Below, one piece after another: positions 9,124 through 17,775 of a stretch of DNA of 64,000 nt; position 1 is the first letter of the stretch; the number at the start of each line of letters is the position of its first letter. The notes beneath the pieces are model-generated. The model made no database searches. It was not told the DNA's origin and saw nothing but the letters and a program-made list of their open reading frames with translations. Location: contig NC_019904.1 in assembly GCF_000325705.1 (NCBI RefSeq), positions 1-64,000 of the forward strand, read 5' to 3'. The translations under genes and the position numbers were made by a program. Source of the DNA: Echinicola vietnamensis DSM 17526 (GTDB taxonomy: Bacteria; Bacteroidota; Bacteroidia; Cytophagales; Cyclobacteriaceae).

Positions 9124-9755
9124 CGATCACCTCCCATCTTGATTTGATTTGGCACATGCTCCTTGACGCGGTGGTCGTGCGTAACAATAATCAGGGCTGA
9201 ACGCATTTTCTTTGCTTGCTCTTTTAACAAGCTGATGACCATTTCTGCATTCTCATCGTCCAAACTGGCCGTTGGCTCATCGGCCAAAACCACCTTGGGA
9301 TTGTTCACCAGAGCTCTGGCGATGGATACACGCTGGGCTTCTCCTTCACTGAGGGCAGAAACCGTCGCCCCTGCCTTGTGGAATATCCCCAGGTCCTTCA
9401 AAAGCCGCTCCACCAATCCATGGTCAGAAGTACCCGAAAAATACTGTGCTACCTGCAAGTTCTCCTTGACAGTAAGTGGTGCTAGGATATGGGGTTTTTG
9501 AAAGACCATTCCAATATTCGCGCCGCGAAATTTATCCAACTGCGCTCCTTTAAGGTCGTAAATAGAGGTGTTGTCGATTTGCACCACGCCACTGATGGGT
9601 TTCAGTAAACCTCCCAAAATATTGAGAACAGTTGTCTTCCCACTGCCCGAGGCACCCAGTACCAACAACTCTTCTCCTTGCTGAAGGGTGATCTCCGGAA
9701 TAGGAATGGCATGTTCCCTTTCATAGTAAAACGAAATATCTTTAGCTAAAATCAT
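9120..9755 (-). CDS. LolD/MacB-type ABC transporter ATPase
   Basis: The 211-residue nucleotide-binding subunit that pairs with the downstream permease. Walker A is GASGSGKTT (about 34-42), the signature is LSEGEAQRVSIA (an E replaces the usual second G of LSGGE, seen in some LolD-like proteins), Walker B is VVLADEPTASLD, and the switch histidine is in IVTHDH. Length is typical of LolD/MacB ATPases. It starts 1 base after the receiver-kinase gene and overlaps the permease start by 4 bases, so it probably belongs to the same transcript as the kinases. Confidence 0.92.
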   Translation of the reverse strand: MILAKDISFYYEREHAIPIPEITLQQGEELLVLGASGSGKTTVLNILGGLLKPISGVVQIDNTSIYDLKGAQLDKFRGANIGMVFQKPHILAPLTVKENLQVAQYFSGTSDHGLVERLLKDLGIFHKAGATVSALSEGEAQRVSIARALVNNPKVVLADEPTASLDDENAEMVISLLKEQAKKMRSALIIVTHDHRVKEHVPNQIKMGGDR

Positions 9756-9756
9756 A

Positions 9757-10932
9757 TCAATTGATCGGAATTTTGACGGTGAATGTAGAGCCTTTACCCG
9801 CCTTACTCTCTACGGAAATTTCCCCTTTCAGTACTTCGACACATTTCTTCACGATGGACAGGCCAAGCCCAGAGCCTTCGGTAATCCCCACATTCTTGGC
9901 CCTAAAAAACCGGTCAAACAATTGGGATTGTTCCTTTTCAGGTATCCCAATACCATCATCCTCGATCTTGGCAATCATGATATCGTCATTGACCTGCACG
10001 CTGAAACTTACCTTACCTTTGTTCTTAGAATACTTTACAGCATTGCTCAGCAGGTTTTCAAACACCTGGTAAAGCAAATCCGTGTCGGATTTGAGTGTCT
10101 TGGGAACATCCTTAAAAGAGGTTTCCAGCGTCACGTCCTTATCGTTATTGGCCTTGACCACATCAATGACCTCATTGAAAAAAGCAGCCGTAAAAAACCG
10201 TGAAGGCTTGTAATCGATCTTATTGGCGTCTGCCTTGCCGAAGAACAGCACAGATGTAAGCAGGTTATTCAAGTTACGGACGGAATTTTCGATCTTCCGG
10301 GAGTGCTTCATCAACTTGCCCTTCATCGGATGATCCTTTTCAGAATAAATTTGAAGTAGCTGGGCAGAACTAAGGATGGAAGTCAGTGGTGTCTTAAACC
10401 CGTGAGAGACGTTTTGAACAATTTTGGATTTCAGCTCCCCTATTTCACGCTCCTTCTCCAAGGCCTTTTTCAGCTCTTTATTTGCCTCGTTTAAATCTGC
10501 CGTACGCTGGCGTACTTTTTCTTCAAGTTCATTGTTGAGCTTTTGGAGCTCCTTTTCCTTTTTATCCTTGAAGATCGCCAATTCGATCATCATATTGAGT
10601 TCCCGGATATTAAAGGGTTTGATGACGTAGGCACTTGGATTGGTTCCGGCTATTTTCTGTAGGGTTTCCTCATCTGAACTGGCCGTCAGGTACACCACTG
10701 GGATATCGAATTTTTCGTTGATTATTTCAGTGGTTGTAATCCCATCCAGCTCGCCCCCCAGGTTGATGTCCATCATCACCAACTCCACAGACACTTCCTC
10801 CATGATCTCCAATGCTTCCTCCCCGGTCGCTGCGATGCCCATGATTTCATGATGGTTTTTTTCCAGTGCCTTTTTCAGCAACAGCGCAGAGACATTATCA
10901 TCTTCTACTATCAGGATTTTAAGTGCAAGCAT
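9757..10932 (-). CDS. Receiver-histidine kinase hybrid with altered H-box (HGFKT)
   Basis: A 391-residue cytoplasmic protein with an N-terminal receiver domain (about 1-120; acidic pocket EDD, phosphorylatable Asp in MMDINLGG, Lys in VIKPF). A coiled coil follows (about 125-172), then HisKA with the phospho-accepting His in NVSHGFKTPL (about 174) and HATPase_c (about 280-391, with GSGLGLSIVKKC). The residue after His is Gly instead of the conserved Glu of HExxT. That acid normally assists autophosphorylation and phosphatase activity, so catalysis may be altered. It follows a propeller-type kinase gene by 60 bases and precedes the ABC ATPase by 1 base. It may receive phosphate on its receiver from that kinase; this is inference. 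Confidence 0.9.
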   Translation of the reverse strand: MLALKILIVEDDNVSALLLKKALEKNHHEIMGIAATGEEALEIMEEVSVELVMMDINLGGELDGITTTEIINEKFDIPVVYLTASSDEETLQKIAGTNPSAYVIKPFNIRELNMMIELAIFKDKKEKELQKLNNELEEKVRQRTADLNEANKELKKALEKEREIGELKSKIVQNVSHGFKTPLTSILSSAQLLQIYSEKDHPMKGKLMKHSRKIENSVRNLNNLLTSVLFFGKADANKIDYKPSRFFTAAFFNEVIDVVKANNDKDVTLETSFKDVPKTLKSDTDLLYQVFENLLSNAVKYSKNKGKVSFSVQVNDDIMIAKIEDDGIGIPEKEQSQLFDRFFRAKNVGITEGSGLGLSIVKKCVEVLKGEISVESKAGKGSTFTVKIPIN

Positions 10933-10992
10933 AACTTTCCGTTTGAGTCAAAAAAAGATCTCGTATTAATTTTTTACAAGTATAAGCATATT

Positions 10993-13900
10993 TTAATTGA
11001 CAGGAAGAATCACCAATACGGTAGTTCCTGCATTTTTCTTACTCTTTATTTCAATGGTTCCATTAAGGATCTCCACCAGATTCTTGGTAATGGACAGTCC
11101 CAATCCTGTCCCTTCAAATTGGCGATCATAACCGACGCTTTCCTGCTCAAATGGGGCGTACAGCTTTTGAACAAATTCCTCACTCATGCCAATACCACTG
11201 TCCTTTACCTCAAAATGTATTTTATCATCCACCTGCTTGAGCAATACCTTGATCAGTCCTTCATCGGAATATTTGATGGCATTGCCCACTATATTGTTAA
11301 CGATCATTTCAAAATACCGCTTGTCCACCCTTGCCACGAATGGCTTGGTAGCAAATCGGGCAGTCAGTAGGAGGTTTTTCTTCATCGCCAAGGTCTTTAA
11401 AGGGATCAGCAGATGGGAAAGAAAATCATTGATATTGGTTTCTTCGTAATCCACTTCCATTTTATTGGCTTCGATCTTGGCCATACTCAAGATACTATTG
11501 ATCGTATTCAAAAGCCGCTCCCCGCTCTCCATGATGATTTCAAGCTGTCCTACCAGAAGATGGTTGTCCTTGTTTTGGATGATGATGTTCTCGGTACTAC
11601 CTAAAATACCGTTTAAGGGCGTCCTGATTTCATGGCTCATATTGGAAAGGAAGTTTGTCTTAATCCGATTTGCCTCCTCGGCCCGTTCTTTCGCCTCTTT
11701 CAGACCTTCCTCATAGACTTTCTTATCGGTAACGTCCCGAAAAACCATTAATACGACATCGTCATTTTTCTCGGGATTGACCTTGGTCACAAAAAGTTCT
11801 ATATTTTTATACCCACTGTGAAAGGGCATATACGCCTCCATTGACCCACTTTCACTTTTGGACAGAAGACTTAAAATCAAATCCTTGTGCTCGAAATAAT
11901 AATCTGGCTTCTTGAAAAATTCTTTAATATGTCTTCCTGTGAATTGGCGGTATTCCTCCATACCGGCCAATTTAATCATTGACGGATTCACGGCCAGAAC
12001 ATCCCCTTTTAAGTTAAGTAGCATAAAACCATCCTGCGAGCTTTCCCAAACATTCTTAAACTGATCTTCTGCTGTCTTAATCTCTTGGTTCTTTTCAGCG
12101 ATGCTTTTTTGGAGAACCCCTTGCTCTTTAAATTGAGTGATCAGAACATTAAGCCCAAACCCCAACATCAACAAAAACAAGATCAATGCCCCGATAAACC
12201 ATGATTGTAAGTAGGTAGGCTTGATAATGGAAAAGCGCTCAGAGCTGGCGATGCCAGAGGAAAACTGACCACCCAAACTGGCCTTTACCTTCAGCTGATA
12301 GTCCCCAGGGGGGAGGTTATTAAAATAAAGCTTGTTGGTCCGTGGATTCTGTACATGCTGCCAATCATCATGAAATCCTTCCAGCATATAACTCACTGTG
12401 AAATTAGCCGACTGCAGAAAACTGATAGCACTGAACTCAAACTCCACATTATTTAGTTCGTAAGGAATTTTATCATAGGAGATCTTCCTAGAATCATCCA
12501 CTCCTAAAACCTTCAGCGATGTCACATCTACCTGCGGTTCGACAAAAATCTCATCATCTTCTTCCGGAATAAACACCGACAGGCCATTTTGGGTACCGAT
12601 ATGCACCCTTCCCTGTTCATCCATTGTAAAGGCTCCCCTGTTCACCTCATTTCCCACCAAGCCATTATGTTCATTAAAGTAACGAATGATCCCATTCCCA
12701 ATAATCGCAACACCTTCATCCGTCCCGGCCCATATATTTCCTTTTCCATCTGCTATCACGGCGTACACAGGCCGGTCTACCTTTTGACCGTTAAGGGTAT
12801 AAGGGACAATCCTATCGCCATCATAATATTTTAAGCCATCATACGTAGCCAACAAATACCCTTCTTTATACCTAATCCAATCATATCCCGAAAATGCTAA
12901 CACCTCATCATTATTAAAGACCTTATCTTGAAGGTCTTTCCATCCTCCGGCCATAATAACCATCCTCCCCTCACTTGTAAACTCCACTTTTCTAACCTCA
13001 TTAATGGACATCCCTAAAAGCTCATCAAAAAGATATTGGGTAATCTCATTTTTGAAATGGTCACTCCCTCTCTGATGTATGGAACTTAAATAAATATGTG
13101 TTTTTGACACAATTATGAGGCTATCTCCTTTTGGAATGGCATGCATTACAAAGGATCTATCTGGGGCTTGAACATAACTTAAACTCCGACTAGCAGGGTC
13201 ATATCTACCCAATCCCTTCATCGCTGAAGACATCCAAACAACACCCTTTTGATCCACATGAAAAGTGGTGATTCGGTTTTTGGGCTCTCCTTCTTGTCCT
13301 GCAGATTTGGATTCAAATATTAATTCACCATTTTTCCAATGCTGTATACCATTATTAAACCCATATAGAATCTCCTCGGCACCTAAGGTCAGTACCGCTG
13401 AAACCTCATGCTCCATCAGGCCTTCCCATTTACTATAATTTTGGAATCTTAAAGTCGGTAGGTTGACCACACCACGCTCGGTACCGATCCAGATAATATT
13501 TTCACGATCAACAAAACTGGTTGTAATATAGAAGGATTTCAGAGCATCATATGTGGAGATTTCGATTATCTTTCCATTATCAAGATTATATTTATACAGC
13601 TGGGAATTAAAAAAATAATAGACACCTCCCTGTTTGGTTTGTAGTCCAAATTTCTGACTAAACTGGTAATTTATTCGAGAAAAACCTTGGTCTAACACAT
13701 TCTCAATCTCAAATAAACTATTCCCCATAGCCAGATAGTCATCCCCCAGAAAATAAAACTTATCGTCAAATTGACTATATCTCACCATCCATACGGGGCC
13801 GGGCAAATCGGCATTGTGAAATACAAATGGAATAAACTTGCCTTTGGATAAACGCACTGTTCTCTTTCCAAAGAGAAAAAGAACACTATCGGCAGTACAG

Positions 13901-14430
13901 CAAAATACTGATTTTAGCCCCCCCCATTCCTCCTCATCGTAGCTATAGGCGGTCCAATTCCCCGACGCTTCCAAAGAACTGGCAAAGACTTCTGGTCCAG
14001 ACAACACTAACAGCTTATTTTCCTTGCCCCCTGAAACATATAGTTTCATTTTACTACTTTCCAAAATCGACTTAACGGAATCCTCTATTGGATATTCATC
14101 CCAATCATTCTCTATCAACTTATATATCCTTGGCTTTCCTTTTTTTGCATACACCCACACTTGTCCATCATCATCTACCTCTACTCCCTCCGAGCCATTT
14201 AGATTATCACTCAACTCCTCTGGCAATCCATATGTGCTGATGCCATCTGAATAAAAGACACCTTTGGCAGTAGTAAACCAAATCCTTCCATCTTTATCTT
14301 GATCAATAGTAGAAACAATCTGAGAAGGCAAGTCCACCCCTTTGATTTGCTTGTTCATCTGAAAGGATTGGGCCATCAGTGTTCCTTTCAGCAAAAATAG
14401 AATGTACAGGATTATGATAATTCTAGGCAT
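10993..14430 (-). CDS. Two-component propeller sensor histidine kinase with PAS domain
   Basis: An 1145-residue membrane sensor. A signal peptide (cleavage near LMAQ) leads to a periplasmic two-bladed propeller-type region of repeated Reg_prop-like units (for example DQDGRIWFTTAKGVF and DGKGNIWAGTDEGVAI). Then come a Y_Y_Y immunoglobulin-like domain (about 650-723), one transmembrane helix (about 740-760), a coiled coil, a PAS domain (about 790-890), HisKA with SHEIRTPLNG (His about 933) and HATPase_c to the end. Unlike the classical hybrid two-component proteins of Bacteroides it has no receiver or AraC-type output. The next gene has a receiver and could be its partner. Both kinases precede an ABC exporter, so the ligand may relate to that transporter. 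Confidence 0.93.
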   Translation of the reverse strand: MPRIIIILYILFLLKGTLMAQSFQMNKQIKGVDLPSQIVSTIDQDKDGRIWFTTAKGVFYSDGISTYGLPEELSDNLNGSEGVEVDDDGQVWVYAKKGKPRIYKLIENDWDEYPIEDSVKSILESSKMKLYVSGGKENKLLVLSGPEVFASSLEASGNWTAYSYDEEEWGGLKSVFCCTADSVLFLFGKRTVRLSKGKFIPFVFHNADLPGPVWMVRYSQFDDKFYFLGDDYLAMGNSLFEIENVLDQGFSRINYQFSQKFGLQTKQGGVYYFFNSQLYKYNLDNGKIIEISTYDALKSFYITTSFVDRENIIWIGTERGVVNLPTLRFQNYSKWEGLMEHEVSAVLTLGAEEILYGFNNGIQHWKNGELIFESKSAGQEGEPKNRITTFHVDQKGVVWMSSAMKGLGRYDPASRSLSYVQAPDRSFVMHAIPKGDSLIIVSKTHIYLSSIHQRGSDHFKNEITQYLFDELLGMSINEVRKVEFTSEGRMVIMAGGWKDLQDKVFNNDEVLAFSGYDWIRYKEGYLLATYDGLKYYDGDRIVPYTLNGQKVDRPVYAVIADGKGNIWAGTDEGVAIIGNGIIRYFNEHNGLVGNEVNRGAFTMDEQGRVHIGTQNGLSVFIPEEDDEIFVEPQVDVTSLKVLGVDDSRKISYDKIPYELNNVEFEFSAISFLQSANFTVSYMLEGFHDDWQHVQNPRTNKLYFNNLPPGDYQLKVKASLGGQFSSGIASSERFSIIKPTYLQSWFIGALILFLLMLGFGLNVLITQFKEQGVLQKSIAEKNQEIKTAEDQFKNVWESSQDGFMLLNLKGDVLAVNPSMIKLAGMEEYRQFTGRHIKEFFKKPDYYFEHKDLILSLLSKSESGSMEAYMPFHSGYKNIELFVTKVNPEKNDDVVLMVFRDVTDKKVYEEGLKEAKERAEEANRIKTNFLSNMSHEIRTPLNGILGSTENIIIQNKDNHLLVGQLEIIMESGERLLNTINSILSMAKIEANKMEVDYEETNINDFLSHLLIPLKTLAMKKNLLLTARFATKPFVARVDKRYFEMIVNNIVGNAIKYSDEGLIKVLLKQVDDKIHFEVKDSGIGMSEEFVQKLYAPFEQESVGYDRQFEGTGLGLSITKNLVEILNGTIEIKSKKNAGTTVLVILPVN

Positions 14431-14498
14431 AGTTCGGTTCTAAGTTAGAAAAAGAATTGTTTTAGGTAAATTAAATTTGACATTGTTTCTTTTTTCTT

Positions 14499-14528
14499 TT
14501 TGTACTAGCCCTTAATCTTTTATTTTTG
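14499..14528 (+). promoter_or_regulatory. Bacteroidota-type promoter of sucD
   Basis: TTTG at 14499-14502 and TATTTTTG at 14521-14528 (match to TAnnTTTG) are separated by 18 bases. The ATG of sucD is 25 bases further on, leaving a short leader. This also argues against the in-frame TTG at 14526 as a start, since it lies inside the promoter. Confidence 0.65.
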
Positions 14529-14552
14529 TATCCAAACTTTAAAAATCGCATC

Positions 14553-15434
14553 ATGAGTGTTTTAGTAAATAAAGATTCTAAAGTAATCGTTCAGGGCTTC
14601 ACAGGATCCGAAGGTTCATTCCACGCGCAACAGATGATCGAATACGGCACCAAGGTCGTAGGAGGTGTAACTCCCGGCAAAGGCGGTTCTACCCATCTTG
14701 GAAAACCTGTATTCAACTCCGTAGCGGAAGCTGTCAAAGCCACTGAAGCAGATACTTCCATTATTTTTGTACCACCTGCCTTTGCTGCTGACGCGATCAT
14801 GGAAGCTGCTGATGCCGGCATTAAAGTGATCATCGCTATTACCGAAGGTATCCCTGTAAAAGACATGATGGTAGCCAAGCCTTATATTCAGGAAAGAGGA
14901 GCCACACTCATCGGCCCTAACTGCCCAGGCGTTATCACCCCAGGAGAAGCCAAGGTAGGGATCATGCCAGGTTTTGTCTTTAAAAAAGGTCGAGTAGGCA
15001 TCGTATCCAAGTCTGGCACCTTGACTTATGAAGCCGCTGACCAAATTGCCAAAGCAGGATTGGGCGTTTCTACTGCAATTGGTATCGGGGGGGACCCGAT
15101 CATCGGTACCTCTACCAAGGATGCAGTACAGCTCCTAATGGAAGACAGCGAAACCGATGCCATCGTAATGATCGGTGAAATCGGCGGTAACTATGAAGCT
15201 GAAGCTGCGAGATGGATAAACGCTGACGGCAACAAAAAACCTGTCGTGGGCTTTATTGCTGGACAAACAGCACCTCCCGGCCGAAGAATGGGCCACGCAG
15301 GCGCCATCATTGGTGGGGCGGACGATACTGCTGAAGCAAAAATGAGAATCATGAAAGAAAATGGCATTCACGTAGCCGAATCACCAGCCGAAATCGGAGA
15401 AGTGATGGCAAAAGCACTGAATGTAAACGCATAA
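14553..15434 (+). CDS. sucD: Succinate-CoA ligase (ADP/GDP-forming) subunit alpha
   Basis: SucD, with SucC, interconverts succinyl-CoA and succinate with substrate-level phosphorylation in the TCA cycle; the alpha subunit carries the CoA site and the phospho-histidine. The 293-residue protein has the CoA-binding region [14 protein letters not shown], the ligase motif [30 protein letters not shown], and the active-site histidine in [10 protein letters not shown] (about 246). I chose the ATG at 14553, giving [10 protein letters not shown]. An upstream TTG in the same frame falls within the promoter. sucC is not adjacent, as is common in Bacteroidota. A strong terminator follows. Confidence 0.97.
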   Translation: MSVLVNKDSKVIVQGFTGSEGSFHAQQMIEYGTKVVGGVTPGKGGSTHLGKPVFNSVAEAVKATEADTSIIFVPPAFAADAIMEAADAGIKVIIAITEGIPVKDMMVAKPYIQERGATLIGPNCPGVITPGEAKVGIMPGFVFKKGRVGIVSKSGTLTYEAADQIAKAGLGVSTAIGIGGDPIIGTSTKDAVQLLMEDSETDAIVMIGEIGGNYEAEAARWINADGNKKPVVGFIAGQTAPPGRRMGHAGAIIGGADDTAEAKMRIMKENGIHVAESPAEIGEVMAKALNVNA

Positions 15435-15459
15435 ATACCTTTTCAAAAAAAGGTCGGAA

Positions 15460-15489
15460 AGGCGTCTATCCAGATAGGCGCCTTTTTTT
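15460..15489 (+). terminator. Terminator of sucD
   Basis: A 10-bp stem (AGGCGTCTAT/ATAGGCGCCT, one G-U pair) with a CCAG loop is followed by seven T. Confidence 0.85.
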
Positions 15490-15536
15490 ATTGCCCAAGT
15501 ATAACGCTTCCAACAACACCGGCCGACACATATCCA

Positions 15537-16145
15537 CTAATATTCGACATCCCTAAACCAACCGGTGATACTGATTCGCTCTTTATGGGTCTCTAAAACT
15601 TCGTGGGGAATTTCACCACTTAAAAAAACCACCAGTTGGCCTCCATAAGGATGGATGTCCATGCTTGTTTCTTCTCCGTTATCTCCCGGGATATACATCC
15701 GTAACGCCCCTCCATCATCTTCCGACCACTCATCATTTAAATATAAAATGGCCGTGACCACGCGGTACTTGACACTTTGAAACTGATCCAGGTGACGAAG
15801 GTAAAAAGAGCCGGGAGGATACATCGCAAAATGGGCCTCATATGATCTCAATCCTAAAAAGCACCGTTGGTTAATGGCCACGCGCAATGCTTCCATCATT
15901 TCCCAATACTTGGACTGCAAAGGCGTCAGCAACCGATGATCCATCCAGCTAACCTTATCGCTTCGGATTTCAGGCCTAATCGTAAAACCTTCTCCTTTGC
16001 CTATACCGGCATGCCTAAACTGTCCATGTGCGAGAATCTCCTGTTGCTCTTGCAATAATTCCAGCCTAAACTCATCAGAGATAAAATGCTCAATCACGCA
16101 CCAGCCCTTATCATAAAGGGCCTTCGCTATCGCTCCATTTTCCAT
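15537..16145 (-). CDS. 2OG-Fe(II) oxygenase (prolyl 4-hydroxylase-like)
   Basis: A 202-residue non-heme iron, 2-oxoglutarate-dependent oxygenase. The double-stranded beta-helix metal triad is visible: HLD in YLRHLDQFQ (about 112-114) and the distal His in GEIPHEVLE, followed by the 2OG-binding arginine in KERISITGWFRD. The segment AILYLNDEWSEDDGGALRMY is typical of the P4Hc/YbiX-like group. The start at 16145 (MENGAIAKAL) is chosen because a longer frame back to 16196 would run through a promoter-like CAAATGTA. Its protein or small-molecule substrate cannot be told from sequence. It is divergent from the next gene. Confidence 0.88.
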   Translation of the reverse strand: MENGAIAKALYDKGWCVIEHFISDEFRLELLQEQQEILAHGQFRHAGIGKGEGFTIRPEIRSDKVSWMDHRLLTPLQSKYWEMMEALRVAINQRCFLGLRSYEAHFAMYPPGSFYLRHLDQFQSVKYRVVTAILYLNDEWSEDDGGALRMYIPGDNGEETSMDIHPYGGQLVVFLSGEIPHEVLETHKERISITGWFRDVEY

Positions 16146-16163
16146 GCGAATAGTTTTTAGCCA

Positions 16164-16203
16164 CAAATGTAGGTGAATTAATCTCAAGAAAACCATAATT
16201 TTG
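16164..16203. promoter_or_regulatory. Divergent -7 elements between the oxygenase and the hypothetical gene
   Basis: The minus strand has TACATTTG (plus-strand CAAATGTA at 16164-16171) ahead of the oxygenase. The plus strand has TAATTTTG at 16196-16203 ahead of the gene at 16260. Both fit TAnnTTTG, but neither has a clear upstream TTTG at the right distance. Confidence 0.4.
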
Positions 16204-16259
16204 CATGGAAAACCGTTACTATTTTATCACCCAACAGGAAATCCCAAAGAAAACAAAGC

Positions 16260-17027
16260 ATGCTACTTAAATCTGATGACATAAAGCGAATTGAAATTGA
16301 TTTTGACTCGGGAATGATCCCTCCTCCGTTCAGTCATGTCTTCAAACTGAAAATCAGCTTTGAAAAAGGCTTTATCAATACGCAGTTTACCATCCATTAC
16401 ACGGACAGGGAAGAGCTGATGGAGGAGGAAATCTTTGCAGAAGGATTCACCTTGGATGATGATTATAATTTTATTGGAGAAGTACCTACTGCTTGGGAAC
16501 AACCTTTCAAGTCACTCTATGCCCAGACCAAGTGGTCAAACAAGCGCGAACTGGATGAAAATGGCGGAGTCAAGGTCTTTGCCAAAGACATCCATGGAAA
16601 GATTTCCAGAAGCATTCCTACCAACCAAGAAGAGTGGCACATGCTGGCCCAGGAATTTATCCAAGCCATCTATGAGGTCAACAAAAAAGAAGCTCCACTG
16701 ACTGTCCGATACAAGTCCATCACCAAAGAAACAGTGGATGAATATACACTAACTGTAAAGTTTTCGGTACGAAAGGTAATATTAGAAAGAAACGGTCAAA
16801 TTAAGGAATGGAACTGGGATGACAGCCGACAACTGCTTTCTTACATTTACCTACCAGACTATGACTACGAAGTAGCCAGCGATAGCACTCCCAAAAAACG
16901 TGGACAATATATTGATTGTGGAGACGGTTTTTGGCACAAATTTGGCAAAGGGGTTAATAACCTCGACGAATCGTTTGATGCAATTTCAAAAATTCATGAG
17001 GGATTTGAAAAATTAAATCAACTATAA
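16260..17027 (+). CDS. Conserved-looking hypothetical protein
   Basis: I do not recognise this 255-residue protein. It has no signal peptide or membrane segment and is rich in Lys, Asp, Glu and aromatic residues, so it is probably cytoplasmic and soluble. Beta-strand-like stretches alternate through the middle (ITKETVDEYTLTVKFSVRKV), and the C-terminus has GDGFWHKFGKGVNNLD and a helical end. No nucleotide-binding or metal-binding motif is visible. It lies between a divergent oxygenase gene and, 11 bases downstream, an OmpA lipoprotein gene on the same strand, so the two may be cotranscribed. Confidence 0.75.
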   Translation: MLLKSDDIKRIEIDFDSGMIPPPFSHVFKLKISFEKGFINTQFTIHYTDREELMEEEIFAEGFTLDDDYNFIGEVPTAWEQPFKSLYAQTKWSNKRELDENGGVKVFAKDIHGKISRSIPTNQEEWHMLAQEFIQAIYEVNKKEAPLTVRYKSITKETVDEYTLTVKFSVRKVILERNGQIKEWNWDDSRQLLSYIYLPDYDYEVASDSTPKKRGQYIDCGDGFWHKFGKGVNNLDESFDAISKIHEGFEKLNQL

Positions 17028-17038
17028 AAACTTTTACA

Positions 17039-17710
17039 ATGAAAACTTTAAAATCAGTACTGGCAATCGTATTGAGTGCAACGGTATTGTTTGGTTGCGC
17101 AAATTGGAGTAATACTGGAAAAGGTGCCGCCATTGGCGCTGGTGCCGGTGGAGCATTGGGAGGACTTATTGGAAACAATAAAGGCAACACCGCCGCTGGT
17201 GCAGTCATAGGAGCAGCCGTAGGGGGTGCTGCGGGCGCAGCCATTGGCAAGTACATGGACAAACAAGCCAAAGAAATGGAGGAAATCGAAAATGCTGAAG
17301 TAGAGCGCGTAGGAGAAGGTATCCAAGTCACTTTCGATTCCGGTATTCTTTTTGGGTTTGATTCCTATGAACTCACTCCCCAAGCCCAAGAAAATGTCAT
17401 GGAAATGGCCAGGATCCTTAACGAATATCCTGACACTAACATCATGATCGACGGCCACACGGACAGCAAAGGCAGCGAAGAGTACAACCAAAAGCTTTCC
17501 GAAAGACGGGCCAGTTCCGTTGCCAACTACCTTAAAATGCAGGGTATTGACAGTTCCCGGCTGACAACCGTGGGACACGGCGAAACCGCTCCTGTGGCAT
17601 CCAATGACACTGACGCAGGAAGAGCCGAAAACAGGCGTGTCGAAGTAGCCATTACAGCCAATGAAGAATTGGTGGAAAAAGCAGAAAATGGAGAACTTGA
17701 TAACATGTAA
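17039..17710 (+). CDS. OmpA-family peptidoglycan-binding lipoprotein with glycine zipper
   Basis: A 223-residue outer-membrane lipoprotein. The signal peptide ends in the lipobox LFGC (cysteine about residue 20). A glycine/alanine-rich zipper follows (about 30-75, with GAGAGGALGG and GAAVGGAAGAAIGKYMD), which may associate with or span the membrane. The C-terminal OmpA domain (about 95-210) contains IDGHTDSKGSEEYNQKLSERR and RAENRRVEV, the residues that bind meso-diaminopimelate in peptidoglycan. This is the YiaD/Pal-like architecture, tying the outer membrane to the cell wall. Confidence 0.93.
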   Translation: MKTLKSVLAIVLSATVLFGCANWSNTGKGAAIGAGAGGALGGLIGNNKGNTAAGAVIGAAVGGAAGAAIGKYMDKQAKEMEEIENAEVERVGEGIQVTFDSGILFGFDSYELTPQAQENVMEMARILNEYPDTNIMIDGHTDSKGSEEYNQKLSERRASSVANYLKMQGIDSSRLTTVGHGETAPVASNDTDAGRAENRRVEVAITANEELVEKAENGELDNM

Positions 17711-17740
17711 GTTCTTTCACATTTCTTAAGACTAAAAAAA

Positions 17741-17768
17741 ACCATCCGCTGTATCGGATGGTTTTTTT
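17741..17768. terminator. Bidirectional terminator
   Basis: An 8-bp stem (ACCATCCG/CGGATGGT) with loop CTGTAT has an A-run before it and seven T after it, so it can serve both the OmpA gene and the convergent PEGA-like gene. Confidence 0.85.
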
Positions 17769-17775
17769 AATTAAA

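Noticed and set aside
14526..14552. TTG start of sucD giving MYPNFKNRI
   Set aside because: The codon lies inside the -7 promoter element; [10 protein letters not shown] is the usual SucD beginning.
14616..15044. 142-codon frame opposite sucD
   Set aside because: A shadow of the sucD coding frame on the other strand with no family resemblance.
16146..16196. 17-residue N-terminal extension of the 2OG oxygenase
   Set aside because: It overlaps promoter-like elements for both divergent genes and adds residues not typical of the family.
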